Source: a virus. From it: 32,790 nt of DNA. The stretch is from IMG/VR virus record IMGVR_UViG_3300025889_000517, positions 1-32,790 of that record. The stretch is one strand, 5' to 3'. A program made the translations under genes and the position numbers. Below the pieces are notes generated by a model, which saw nothing but the letters and a program-made list of their open reading frames with translations, was not told the origin of the DNA and searched no databases. Positions 16,863 through 23,647 of the stretch are shown one piece after another (position 1 is the stretch's first letter; the number at the start of each line of letters is the position of its first letter).

Positions 16863-17080
16863 TGATAAAATTAGTATTTGCATTATGTTTGTTTATAAAT
16901 GGAGAACTTGTAGAACACAGAATACAAGATAGTTTATCTACTTGTTTAAAGATGAAAAGAGAAGCAACACGTAATATGGACATGAATAATAAACAATTTA
17001 TGTGTGGTGAGGTAGAAGCAGAGCTTGAAAAAAATATTGATGGTAGTATAAGTATAAACAAGATTATAAAACCAAAATAA
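16862..17080 (+). CDS. Small exported protein in lysis cassette
   Basis: A 72-residue protein whose ATG overlaps the preceding stop and whose stop overlaps the endolysin ATG. The N-terminus (MIKLVFALCLFINGELV) looks like a short signal or membrane anchor. Two more cysteines (STCLKMK, FMCGEV) could form a periplasmic disulphide. Together with the upstream coiled-coil protein it could be the outer component of a spanin-like pair, but no clear lipobox is visible. Confidence 0.6.
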   Translation: MIKLVFALCLFINGELVEHRIQDSLSTCLKMKREATRNMDMNNKQFMCGEVEAELEKNIDGSISINKIIKPK

Positions 17081-17559
17081 TGAACCTTTCCCGTAATTTT
17101 ACATTACAAGAGCTAATTAAATCGGATACTGCTGTACGATTAGGGATAGATAACAATCCTAATGCTAATCAAATTGAAAAATTAAAATTACTATGTGAAA
17201 ATATTTTGCAGCCAGTACGTGATCATTTTGGTCCAGTAACCATTACCTCGGGATTCAGGAGTCCTACCTTATGTGTTAAGATAGGTAGCTCTCTACATTC
17301 ACAACATACTAAATCGGAAGCTGCTGACTTTGAATGTCCAGGTAAAGATAATGCGGAAGTGGCTGATTGGATTTATAAAAACTTAGACTTTGATCAAATG
17401 ATTCTAGAATTTTATGTACCTGGTGAACCTAATAGTGGTTGGGTTCATTGTAGTTATACATCTGAGAATCCACGTAAACAGTTCCTACTTGCGTACCGTG
17501 ATGAAAATGGTAAAACTAAATACAAACCTGTAATTGGAAAAGCGACCGATTTAGTATGA
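17080..17559 (+). CDS. Endolysin, M15-family peptidase
   Basis: A 159-residue peptidoglycan-cleaving enzyme of the M15 (D-Ala-D-Ala carboxypeptidase-like) group. The conserved core is ITSGFRSP (about residues 55-62), the zinc ligands His76 and Asp83 in SQHTKSEAADF, and His123 in GWVHCSY. Glu110 (MILEF) is a likely catalytic residue. The start LSRNFTLQELIKSDTA is typical of phage members, and there is no signal peptide, so access to the wall should depend on a holin. It is the third gene of the lysis cassette and overlaps the next gene by 4 bases. Confidence 0.92.
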   Translation: MNLSRNFTLQELIKSDTAVRLGIDNNPNANQIEKLKLLCENILQPVRDHFGPVTITSGFRSPTLCVKIGSSLHSQHTKSEAADFECPGKDNAEVADWIYKNLDFDQMILEFYVPGEPNSGWVHCSYTSENPRKQFLLAYRDENGKTKYKPVIGKATDLV

Positions 17560-17765
17560 GTAAATTAAATAAAGTATTTCAAAAAATAGATACTGTGCAT
17601 GGTTTCTGTGAGGAATGTGAAGAAGATTCAATCTTAGTTGCAATTGTGTCAGAGTTTTATAGATGTACTAATTGTGGCGCAGATACAAAACAACATATAA
17701 ATGGAAGAATTAGATACATGTCTTTATCTGAATCCGATATTAGGTATATAAAAGAACATGGCTAA
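17556..17765 (+). CDS. Small zinc-ribbon protein
   Basis: A 69-residue protein starting in an ATGA overlap with the endolysin. It has two CxxC pairs separated by 24 residues (FCEECEEDSI and RCTNCGADTK), the spacing of a zinc ribbon. A conserved-looking end reads IRYMSLSESDIRYIKEHG. It overlaps the next gene by 8 bases. Probable nucleic-acid or protein binder. Confidence 0.75.
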   Translation: MSKLNKVFQKIDTVHGFCEECEEDSILVAIVSEFYRCTNCGADTKQHINGRIRYMSLSESDIRYIKEHG

Positions 17766-17886
17766 ACAAAGATTTACACATTACGTTCCACGTCCAAAGC
17801 CTAAGAAACGTCCAGGAGTCCACAAAAAACGAAAGGGAAAACATGAAAAACGTAGTTTTAAAAAATATAACAGACAAGGCCGATGA
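17758..17886 (+). CDS. Very basic 42-residue protein
   Basis: A short ORF (MAKQRFTHYVPRPKPKKRPG at the start) with 19 Lys, Arg or His residues and the pattern KKRPGVHKKRKGKHEKRSFKKYNRQGR over two segments. The length and RPGxHKK...KKYxxQG pattern match tiny basic proteins seen repeatedly in marine phages. It overlaps genes on both sides. Nucleic-acid binding is likely; the role is unknown. Confidence 0.75.
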   Translation: MAKQRFTHYVPRPKPKKRPGVHKKRKGKHEKRSFKKYNRQGR

Positions 17887-18007
17887 GTTAGCCCTAGAAT
17901 GGGATAGAACTCGAAATCCAAAGGCTAAGGAAGAATGGTTTAAGTTGGTTGGCCAGATATCGGAACTTTTTCGCAAGCAAACTTTGGATAAAGACCATAA
18001 TTATTAA
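17843..18007 (+). CDS. Small helical hypothetical protein
   Basis: A 54-residue ORF (MKNVVLKNITDKADELALEW at the start) preceded by AAAGGGAAA inside the basic-protein gene. It is predicted helical with conserved-looking tryptophans (EWDRTRNPKAKEEWFKL). Its last 68 bases overlap a convergent minus-strand gene, which is unusual, and both frames look protein-like. Function unknown. Confidence 0.6.
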   Translation: MKNVVLKNITDKADELALEWDRTRNPKAKEEWFKLVGQISELFRKQTLDKDHNY

Positions 18008-18191
18008 TGGATTGAACATCAAATATTTCACCATTAAATAACAATTCAAAGCTTTCCCCTAAACCAGAACGTACACATTCATAATGTGTATCGTAAAATT
18101 GGTTAATTTTATATTGTTCTAATATAGGTTGAACGCACTCTCCAGTTGTTGCTGAACATATATAAATTGTTAATAAAAATTTAATTGACAT
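17940..18191 (-). CDS. Small exported cysteine-containing protein
   Basis: An 83-residue minus-strand protein. The N-terminus MSIKFLLTIYICSATTGECV is a hydrophobic signal-like segment, followed by DTHYECVRSGLGESFELLFN and YPKFACEKVPI. Four cysteines suggest disulphides in the periplasm. Similar short proteins with the ECVRSGLGES core occur in marine phage genomes (recognised from memory). It is transcribed opposite to its neighbours and its 3' end overlaps a plus-strand gene by 68 bases. Confidence 0.75.
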   Translation of the reverse strand: MSIKFLLTIYICSATTGECVQPILEQYKINQFYDTHYECVRSGLGESFELLFNGEIFDVQSINNYGLYPKFACEKVPISGQPT

Positions 18192-18213
18192 ATTTAATAA
18201 ATTACCATAATAT
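18185..18213 (+). promoter_or_regulatory. Sigma-70-type promoter
   Basis: TTGACA (18185-18190), a 17-base spacer and TAATAT (18208-18213) precede the plus-strand gene at 18249 by about 30 bases. The -35 box overlaps the start codon of the divergent minus-strand gene, so the two directions are likely to interfere. The match is by consensus only. Confidence 0.5.
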
Positions 18214-18248
18214 CCCAGGACTATGTTATTAAAAGAAAGGTTATACTA

Positions 18249-18446
18249 ATGACAGATATAAGTAAATATAAAAATGTTTCTTTACCAAAAGAAACTTACA
18301 ATAAAATAGATTCCATAAGGAAAATTATTGTACCTGAGATGGTGGTAAGCCGTTCTCAGACAATCACTTTACTAGTTAATGAGAAAGCAAAATCATTAAA
18401 TGGTAGATTAACATCAACCCAAAGAAAGAAAAAAAGAGGTAAATAA
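18249..18446 (+). CDS. Small putative ribbon-helix-helix-type DNA-binding protein
   Basis: A 65-residue basic protein after AGAAAGG. The order is a short strand (KNVSLPKETYNKIDSIRK), a turn, then VVSRSQTITLLVNEKAKSL, which fits the strand-helix-helix pattern of MetJ/Arc-like repressors. The C-terminus is a basic tail (TSTQRKKKRGK). It heads a new transcript from the promoter at 18185, consistent with a regulator. Confidence in the fold is moderate. Confidence 0.6.
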   Translation: MTDISKYKNVSLPKETYNKIDSIRKIIVPEMVVSRSQTITLLVNEKAKSLNGRLTSTQRKKKRGK

Positions 18447-18790
18447 TGCCAAAAATACAAAGTCCTGCAGGTGCAGGTTTTTTTAAAACGAGTGTTTATC
18501 AAACACTAAACCAACCAACGAAGACTCCAGAAACTAAATTATGGAGAGCTGTACTAGGTCAAGTTCTATATGATGCCTTTGGTCCTATGCGATATGATAC
18601 TAGTAAGAAAGAAAGAGAAGAAGCTTTGAATTTTCTAAAAGATTATTCAAACGAACACTTTATTGAATTGTGCGAAAATGCAGAATTTGATCCAGAGTAT
18701 ATAAAAAGAAAAATTAGAAAAAAATTTGCAGAAAAATTTGTTTCTGCTATAAATAAACTAAGTACGAAAGTGAGGAATAAAAATGACTAG
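18446..18790 (+). CDS. Conserved hypothetical helical protein
   Basis: A 114-residue protein overlapping the previous stop by one base. It is helical with ETKLWRAVLGQVLYDAFGP, REEALNFLKDYSNEHFIELCENAEFD and YIKRKIRKKFAEKF. The Trp-Arg-Ala-Val helix followed by a charged C-terminus is seen in uncharacterised phage proteins. It could be a DNA-binding accessory protein, but nothing in the sequence proves it. Confidence 0.7.
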   Translation: MPKIQSPAGAGFFKTSVYQTLNQPTKTPETKLWRAVLGQVLYDAFGPMRYDTSKKEREEALNFLKDYSNEHFIELCENAEFDPEYIKRKIRKKFAEKFVSAINKLSTKVRNKND

Positions 18791-19043
18791 TAAAAAACTA
18801 AAACTAACTGAAAGTAAAAAGAAACAGTTGAGAAACTATTTCTTACAATCAGATAATATTGACTTTGGTGAATTAACACCGGCTCAAGTATCTGTAAAAG
18901 CGGTAATGTTTGTTGAAGGATTATTAGATGCAGATAATCAAAATAATTTCTTCATGGAAGAAATCACTGGTATCAAATTAAGTCCACCAGCTGATGTAAC
19001 TCCAGAAACTTTATTTGGTAAAAGATATGACAATCTTGGGTAA
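18783..19043 (+). CDS. Hypothetical 86-residue protein
   Basis: Starts 8 bases before the previous stop after GTGAGGAAT. It has a basic N-terminus (TSKKLKLTESKKKQLRNYF) and an acidic, hydrophobic body (DNIDFGELTPAQVSVKAVMFVEGLLDAD). It ends in PPADVTPETLFGKRYDNLG. It overlaps the next gene by 17 bases. Family unknown. Confidence 0.65.
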   Translation: MTSKKLKLTESKKKQLRNYFLQSDNIDFGELTPAQVSVKAVMFVEGLLDADNQNNFFMEEITGIKLSPPADVTPETLFGKRYDNLG

Positions 19044-19206
19044 AGCAATTTGCCCAGATTGTAATGGGAACGGTTATATTGGTTCTGCTAAAGAACCAGA
19101 TAACGTTAGGGATTGTCTTAAATGTAATAATCAAGGTGAGTTTGAAATTACTGAAGAAGACATTAATCAAATGTTAGAAACAGTTAAATCAGCGAGGCTG
19201 CAATGA
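19027..19206 (+). CDS. Small DnaJ-type zinc-finger protein
   Basis: A 59-residue protein from the ATG at 19027; a TTG at 19015 is in frame but less likely. It has CPDCNGNGYIG and CLKCNNQGEFE, the paired CxxCxGxG-like motifs of DnaJ zinc fingers, without any J domain. The C-terminus is a short helix (EEDINQMLETVKS). Such stand-alone fingers are common in phages and may bind unfolded protein or nucleic acid. Confidence 0.75.
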   Translation: MTILGKAICPDCNGNGYIGSAKEPDNVRDCLKCNNQGEFEITEEDINQMLETVKSARLQ

Positions 19207-19346
19207 ATATACAAGTTAAACGAGATATCTTAACTGTTGCGCATCTTAGAAAATTACAAGAAGAAATTGATATGTTGCGTAAACAAAAAATATATCTTCA
19301 ATCTAAATTAAGAGAGAAAAATAATGATCAAAAAAATAAAAAATAA
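19203..19346 (+). CDS. Small coiled-coil protein
   Basis: A 47-residue ORF in an ATGA overlap with the preceding gene. Residues 11-40 form a coiled coil (TVAHLRKLQEEIDMLRKQKI then YLQSKLREK). It overlaps the next ORF by 23 bases. Support comes from overlaps and composition. Function unknown. Confidence 0.55.
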   Translation: MNIQVKRDILTVAHLRKLQEEIDMLRKQKIYLQSKLREKNNDQKNKK

Positions 19347-19443
19347 ATGGAAAGTAAATGGTTATTATATCACTAATCAAGGATCATGGACCATTATGAT
19401 TAATGATCGTGGTAAAGAAAAAATGGTGAAAGGTATAAAGTAA
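19324..19443 (+). CDS. Tiny basic protein
   Basis: A 39-residue ORF (MIKKIKNKWKVNGYYITNQG at the start) preceded by AGAGAG. It looks like one small beta hairpin or sheet (YYITNQGSWTIMINDRGKE). Its stop shares a base with the ATG of the next gene. The compact sequence resembles a fragment of a beta-barrel domain. Confidence 0.5.
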   Translation: MIKKIKNKWKVNGYYITNQGSWTIMINDRGKEKMVKGIK

Positions 19444-19676
19444 TGAAAAAATCTACTAAGAATCTTGTTAAATGGAATAAGTTATTAGAACTTGTCTATA
19501 ATTTAAAAGTTAAAGTGGTTGAGAATAAACCAATTAAGTATGAAGAGCTTGATGTTATTGACACAAGGCTTAAGAATCTATTTGATCAATATCAATATTA
19601 TGTACCACCTGAAGTTAAATTAAAAAAACAAAATCGATATTTTGCCTACAAAGCATTCGTTGAAGGCAAAAAGTAA
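19443..19676 (+). CDS. Hypothetical helical protein
   Basis: A 77-residue lysine-rich protein overlapping the neighbouring genes by one base on each side. It is mostly helical (NLVKWNKLLELVYNLKVKVV, YEELDVIDTRLKNLFDQYQ), ending in YVPPEVKLKKQNRYFAYKAF. No motif recognised. Co-translation with the downstream HNH protein is likely. Confidence 0.6.
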   Translation: MKKSTKNLVKWNKLLELVYNLKVKVVENKPIKYEELDVIDTRLKNLFDQYQYYVPPEVKLKKQNRYFAYKAFVEGKK

Positions 19677-20275
19677 TGGAGGAAAAAATTTGTACCAAGT
19701 GTGATAAATCTTTTTCAAATATTAAAGAAAATTTTTATATTCATGCAAGTGGAATTTTTTATCCTTATTGTAAAAAATGTTCTGTTAAAAAAAGTAGTAA
19801 ATGGAAAAAAGATAATCCAGAAAAAAATAGAGCAAACACTTTAAAGTATATTAATAATGAAGAAAAATTTATTTATTATACAATTAGAAGACCTTTTAAA
19901 CCCAGTTCTATAAATCCTCCTAAACAAAAAAATTATACAAGAAAAGGATGGAATCCTGAAATTACTGTAGAAGAAATGTATCAAGAGTTAATGATACATA
20001 TTCAATTGATGAAAGAAAAATTTCCTGAAACGGATGGAAGGTTGTGTCGATACTGTGAACAACCCTGGACTTACATTCGAACAGGTAAAGGTGGTAAAGT
20101 TGTTTGGACTAATTTTTCAGTTGATCGATTTGATTCTACTCAGACTTATAAAAAAGATAATATTATTTTTTGTTGTAGTGGATGTAATTCTATTAAAGGT
20201 AATTCAATTAAAAAACATTGGTTAAAATTTTTAGAAGTAGATAAAGAAATAAATGAAAACAAGGAGAAACAATGA
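19676..20275 (+). CDS. HNH-type zinc endonuclease-like protein
   Basis: A 199-residue protein. The N-terminus has a zinc site of the CTKC...CKKC type (residues about 5-35, KICTKCDKSFSNIKENFYIH). The C-terminal half carries CRYCEQPW, then FSVDRFDSTQTYKKDNIIFC and CSGCNSIKGN, the arrangement of HNH/Endonuclease VII-like folds with Asp replacing the usual His in the first position of the motif. It may nick DNA in replication, recombination or packaging; it could also be a free-standing homing-type gene. Stop overlaps the next start. Confidence 0.7.
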   Translation: MEEKICTKCDKSFSNIKENFYIHASGIFYPYCKKCSVKKSSKWKKDNPEKNRANTLKYINNEEKFIYYTIRRPFKPSSINPPKQKNYTRKGWNPEITVEEMYQELMIHIQLMKEKFPETDGRLCRYCEQPWTYIRTGKGGKVVWTNFSVDRFDSTQTYKKDNIIFCCSGCNSIKGNSIKKHWLKFLEVDKEINENKEKQ

Positions 20276-20850
20276 TTAAAGACGGACTAACAATAAGAGC
20301 TTTTTACAAAGATAAAGAAATAAAAATTATTGAATTACAAAATTTAAGTTTCTTTTTTGATGGACTTCATACCTTAGCTAACGAATGGAAAGTTGAACCT
20401 TTCACAAAATTATGGGGTAAAAAATCTCTCAATAGAACTGATCATTCTGCATTAAATGTAATCATGTATTTAATTTACAAACTACATTTTGGTAAAGGAT
20501 GGGAGATTAATATTAAACGATTTAAAAATGAATTTTTATTTAAAACTAAAAACCCGAAAGTACTTTTATTAGAATCTGATTACTTAACTTTAACAAGTTC
20601 AAAGTTTGATTCAGCAATTTCTTATTTAAACAATATAGGTTTTATTAAAACAAATTCTCGTAATCGTTATTTTGATATTGATAATACCATTGTTAAGTAT
20701 TGTATAAGACTCGGAGATTATCTTTTTCATACTGATTATTGTGAAAGATCCTTTAAAGAAAATAGTCATTACTTTGGTGGTAGTAATTCTATAGAACATC
20801 AAAGAGCTTATAAGGAAAGAAAACAAATGAGTGAAGGGAGTTTACATTAA
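20272..20850 (+). CDS. Hypothetical protein beside HNH gene
   Basis: A 192-residue protein after AAGGAGA, starting in a 4-base overlap. It includes FFFDGLHTLANEWKVEPFTKLW, HSALNVIMYLIYKLHFGKGWEINIKRFKNEFLF (read as two segments) and SAISYLNNIGFIKTNSRNRYF. The last pattern resembles a winged-helix wing, so a DNA-binding role is possible. No family recognised. The C-terminus is polar. Confidence 0.6.
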   Translation: MIKDGLTIRAFYKDKEIKIIELQNLSFFFDGLHTLANEWKVEPFTKLWGKKSLNRTDHSALNVIMYLIYKLHFGKGWEINIKRFKNEFLFKTKNPKVLLLESDYLTLTSSKFDSAISYLNNIGFIKTNSRNRYFDIDNTIVKYCIRLGDYLFHTDYCERSFKENSHYFGGSNSIEHQRAYKERKQMSEGSLH

Positions 20851-21536
20851 TGAAACTAAATAAACTATACGAATACCCAGCGTCGATGAGGTCCTTGGTC
20901 CAGGGGTCAAGACACTATGACGTTGGACAAGAGAAGTTACCATCAGTAACCACGATTCTTTCTGCAACACAACCTGAAGAGAAAAAGAAATCGTTGGCCG
21001 CCTGGGCTGCTAGAGTAGGCACTACTGAGGCAACAAGGATCAAGGACCAAGCGGCAGCTCGTGGGACTATTATGCACCATATTCTAGAAGGATGGATCAA
21101 GAATGAACCCCACGTAGATTTAACAGATGTGGGTCAAATGGCAGAGAAAATGGCTCATCAGATCCTTATAAACGGCCTTAGAGACCGATTGACTGAGTAT
21201 TGGGGCCTGGAGGTCACATTGTATTATCCTGGGCTATATGCAGGCGCTACCGACGTTGTTGGGTTGTATGATGGGGCCGAAAGTATAGTGGATTTCAAGC
21301 AATCTAACAAGCCAAAAAGGAAAGAATGGATTGATGATTATAAGTTGCAGTTAGCTGCATATGCATTAGCACATAATGAAATCTATGGCACTGCAATTAA
21401 TAAGGGTGTGAATTTAATTTGTACTAAAGATAATTACTTTCAAGAGTTTATATTTGAAGGTGAAGAATTTAGACAGGCTAAGTTTGATTGGCTCAAAAGA
21501 GTGGATCAATATTATAATGAAAAGGATAAGAAATGA
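20850..21536 (+). CDS. PD-(D/E)XK exonuclease (Cas4/RecB-like)
   Basis: A 228-residue nuclease. The core is LYAGATDVVGLYDGAESIVD followed by FKQSNKPKRKEWIDDYKLQL and AAYALAHNEIYG: Asp in GATD, DFK and the QLAAYA helix are the PD-(D/E)XK and QxxxY elements. An upstream helix has RGTIMHHILEGWI, the conserved His of motif I in this family. It likely processes DNA ends in recombination or replication. The first two-thirds (to about 21300) use GC-richer codons than the end, an internal composition change. Confidence 0.85.
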   Translation: MKLNKLYEYPASMRSLVQGSRHYDVGQEKLPSVTTILSATQPEEKKKSLAAWAARVGTTEATRIKDQAAARGTIMHHILEGWIKNEPHVDLTDVGQMAEKMAHQILINGLRDRLTEYWGLEVTLYYPGLYAGATDVVGLYDGAESIVDFKQSNKPKRKEWIDDYKLQLAAYALAHNEIYGTAINKGVNLICTKDNYFQEFIFEGEEFRQAKFDWLKRVDQYYNEKDKK

Positions 21537-21646
21537 CAACAGCAATAATAGTAATTGTATTAATTTGTTTTATTCTAATAGCTTATTTTGGAATAAAAGG
21601 AGTTGATGAAGTAGTAAATTTTCATAATTTTAACGACGATCTATGA
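21533..21646 (+). CDS. Tiny membrane protein
   Basis: A 37-residue ORF starting in an ATGA overlap with the exonuclease stop and ending in an ATGA overlap with the next gene. Residues 3-20 form one membrane segment (TAIIVIVLICFILIAYFG). The tail is acidic. Function unknown. Confidence 0.55.
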   Translation: MTTAIIVIVLICFILIAYFGIKGVDEVVNFHNFNDDL

Positions 21647-21852
21647 TAGAAGATATATTTAACTATTGCGTTTATATCCTGGAAGTGATAGGCGATTTTA
21701 CAGGAATGGGATATTTCCTAGCAAATATTGTAATATTTGTTATAATTCAGCCTTTATTAATTATAATTTTCTTTGTATTATGGAGATATGAGCGAAATAA
21801 AAGACATTACCAATCTAGAATCGGAACAAGAATCCGGTATTGGAAGCCTTAA
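21643..21852 (+). CDS. Small membrane protein
   Basis: A 69-residue protein with one or two hydrophobic segments (FNYCVYILEVIGDF and FLANIVIFVIIQPLLIIIFF) and a basic C-terminus (RYERNKRHYQSRIGTRIRYW). It overlaps the next gene by 65 bases if that gene starts at 21788. It could be a second holin-like protein or an unrelated membrane peptide. Confidence 0.55.
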   Translation: MIEDIFNYCVYILEVIGDFTGMGYFLANIVIFVIIQPLLIIIFFVLWRYERNKRHYQSRIGTRIRYWKP

Positions 21853-22342
21853 AAATTTGATTCCACCAAACATTAGAATGTTTGTTGCTGATTTACTTGG
21901 TAGTAAAGAAGCTTTCACTGAAGAAGATTTAACTGAGTCTGATAAAAATTTATTAAAAGAGATAGCTGTTAAAGGTGTAGATAAAGGTTCTATTGATTAC
22001 GAAGATTATGGAGTTAATTCTATTAATAGAAATATTTTTAGAAATATTATAGATGATCGATATAATTTAAAAACTTTATTAGGTAAGGCTAAGGTTGAGA
22101 TTAATGATAAAGGTGAGCTCGTTGTTAAAGACACTTTTGACTTTAATGATAAGAAAGATATTAAAAGTTTAGAGGATTTAAAGTTTGCATTAACCGATAT
22201 GAAGGATGCTTTTTTAGGTAAGTCTGGTTATGGAAGTGGAGGATTATACTCTTTAATTCGACAGGGTGCAAAGTATTTTGGTTCAGGACCCGGAGAAGGT
22301 GCTCCAGTTGAAATCAATCTTGGAAAGTATAAAGACGTTTAA
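21788..22342 (+). CDS. Conserved hypothetical acidic protein
   Basis: A 184-residue protein. I choose the ATG at 21788, preceded by TATGGAGAT, over an upstream TTG at 21773. It has an acidic N-terminus and a middle with LIPPNIRMFVADLLG and NRNIFRNIIDDRYNLKTLLG. It ends in a glycine-rich segment (GYGSGGLYSLIRQGAKYFGS). The glycine-rich part resembles the style of the virion proteins at 3-4.7 kb, so a minor structural role is possible. It is the last gene before a long non-coding region. Confidence 0.65.
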   Translation: MSEIKDITNLESEQESGIGSLKNLIPPNIRMFVADLLGSKEAFTEEDLTESDKNLLKEIAVKGVDKGSIDYEDYGVNSINRNIFRNIIDDRYNLKTLLGKAKVEINDKGELVVKDTFDFNDKKDIKSLEDLKFALTDMKDAFLGKSGYGSGGLYSLIRQGAKYFGSGPGEGAPVEINLGKYKDV

Positions 22343-22385
22343 TTGTGTCATGAATGTGGCAGAAATGTGTCACGGAACATGGAAC

Positions 22386-22403
22386 TGTGACAAATATGTC
22401 ACA
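22386..22403. promoter_or_regulatory. Palindromic operator-like site
   Basis: TGTGACA AATA TGTCACA is a perfect 7-bp inverted repeat. It resembles a CRP/FNR-type half-site pair (TGTGA and TCACA) but with 8 bases instead of 6 between the pentamers. Two more TGTCA-type half sites (TGTCATG near 22345, TGTGTCAC near 22367) lie just upstream. Confidence 0.5.
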
Positions 22404-22416
22404 CTTTTCCGGATAA

Positions 22417-22681
22417 ATTGTAGTAAATTGTAGAACCTAAAAGTGTTGTTTTATGCGGATTGTAGTAATTGTAAGAACTTTTTAGGGGGTAATGAAAAAA
22501 AATTTTTTTCAAAAAAAGTTTGAGACCCCAAAATCTACTACAATTTCAAAAAAATCGTCTAGAATCATTGGTATTAGCGAATAATAGCACAATAAAATTG
22601 TAGAACCTAAGTTCTACAATCATTACAATCGTTGGTATAAGCCACTTTTTTTTCCTACAATTTTAAAAAAGTTCCTACAAT
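22417..22681. repeat. ATTGTAG/CTACAAT iteron array with inverted repeat
   Basis: ATTGTAG occurs at 22417, 22427, 22459 and 22597; the reverse complement CTACAAT at 22538, 22614, 22655 and 22675. A longer unit ATTGTAGAACCTAA appears at 22427 and 22597. The latter forms the perfect 10-bp inverted repeat ATTGTAGAAC CTAA GTTCTACAAT (22597-22620). The direct copies cluster left and inverted copies right, as in protein-binding iterons at origins or packaging sites. Confidence 0.65.
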
Positions 22682-22756
22682 TCTCTAGTCGTACAGAGCT
22701 GAAATAAGGCAGGAATGAATGACTGGGAAGGTCAAAATTATATGCTATAAGGTGCC

Positions 22757-23050
22757 ATGCCTAAATTAAAAAGAAAAAAATCTAAATATAGATCAGTTGT
22801 TATTAACAAAAAAAGGTATTATTTTTGTAAGATTACATGGTTGGATATTTTAGGAGACAGTGGGCATGCAGATATAGAAGAATTTAATCAAATGAAACCT
22901 GCAGAAATGGTTACTCATGCATATGTTTATTATAATGATTCTAAATTAGTAAAAACATTTTCTAGTTATGATGCTCACTTTGAATCTTTTAGTGATAGAA
23001 ATGTATTTCCAAAAGGTTGTATTAAAAAAATAGAAAAAGTTAATCTATAA
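22757..23050 (+). CDS. Hypothetical basic protein
   Basis: A 97-residue protein with a very basic start (MPKLKRKKSKYRSVVINKKR) and a globular body (YYFCKITWLDILGDSGHADI, EMVTHAYVYYNDSKLVKTF). There is no Shine-Dalgarno; a TGC-TATAAG extended -10-like element ends 5 bases before the ATG, suggesting a leaderless transcript. Its last 11 bases overlap the convergent small terminase gene. Function unknown. Confidence 0.65.
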   Translation: MPKLKRKKSKYRSVVINKKRYYFCKITWLDILGDSGHADIEEFNQMKPAEMVTHAYVYYNDSKLVKTFSSYDAHFESFSDRNVFPKGCIKKIEKVNL

Positions 23051-23582
23051 TTGTTACATCAACAGGTTTAGGTAGTGTTCTTTCAGACTCTGCTTTAGTT
23101 TCTTTTATTTTATCTTTAAAATCTTTATGTTCAACACCTTCTAATATTGGTGAGTATTGATCTAATACTTCAGCTATTCTTTTATCTAATTCCTCTTCAG
23201 ACATATCATCTAACTTACCTGTCCTAATTATTTTTTGTTCAATATATAATCCAGCGGCTTTACCTCTAGCAATTTCTGCATTGATTGCAGCTGTCCAGGC
23301 TTTTGCATCTAATGCATCATTCCTCATTTTACCTAGATGCATTAAATGTGAATCAAAATCAATATCATATTTTTTTCTTATCTCATCTCTCAACTGTCCA
23401 ATGTATTGAACTACTAAAGGATACATTTTTGGATTTTGTAATTCAGATGCAGTTACATGAGCTCTATCCTCTGAATAAGCAGCATCAACTGCACATTGAG
23501 TAGCTGTTTTTCTACCTTCATTGTAGACTAACTCTTGAGCAAACTTTATTTGTTTAGGTGTTAATTGTTTAGGTAATCCCAT
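23040..23582 (-). CDS. terS: Terminase small subunit
   Basis: A 180-residue protein with an N-terminal helix-turn-helix region (LTPKQIKFAQELVYNEGRKT, AVDAAYSEDRAHVTASELQN) typical of DNA-recognition domains of phage small terminases. A central helical oligomerisation segment follows (YPLVVQYIGQLRDEIRKKYD, AINAEIARGKAAGLY). The C-terminal 50 residues are acidic then basic and probably contact the large subunit. It is on the minus strand, about 5 kb from and opposite to the large subunit gene at 28512, an unusual arrangement. No clear ribosome binding site precedes the start. Confidence 0.75.
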   Translation of the reverse strand: MGLPKQLTPKQIKFAQELVYNEGRKTATQCAVDAAYSEDRAHVTASELQNPKMYPLVVQYIGQLRDEIRKKYDIDFDSHLMHLGKMRNDALDAKAWTAAINAEIARGKAAGLYIEQKIIRTGKLDDMSEEELDKRIAEVLDQYSPILEGVEHKDFKDKIKETKAESERTLPKPVDVTIID

Positions 23583-23608
23583 GTGGCGCTTTGTCGCATT
23601 TGTGTCTA

Positions 23609-23641
23609 TTGACTATTAACGTAAGAAATAGTATATGTCAA
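23609..23641. promoter_or_regulatory. Overlapping divergent sigma-70 promoters
   Basis: Plus promoter: TTGACT (23609-23614), 17 bases, TATATG (23632-23637). Minus promoter: TTGACA (complement of 23636-23641), 17 bases, TAATAG (complement of 23613-23618). Each -10 overlaps the other's -35, so only one direction can be occupied at a time. The minus promoter serves the small terminase; the plus promoter would start a leader RNA of about 140 nt before the gene at 23788. Confidence 0.6.
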
Positions 23642-23647
23642 CTACAT

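Larger units (their letters stand above)
22343..22756. other. 414-base non-coding region with palindromes and iterons
   Basis: No credible gene is present. The region holds a TGTGACA...TGTCACA palindrome (22386-22403), at least seven ATTGTAG or CTACAAT heptamers and an AATTTTTTT/AAAAAAA tract (22497-22518) followed by GAGACCCC. It separates the early accessory operon from the 22757 gene. Candidate functions are a replication origin, a packaging signal or a protein-binding control region. Confidence 0.6.
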
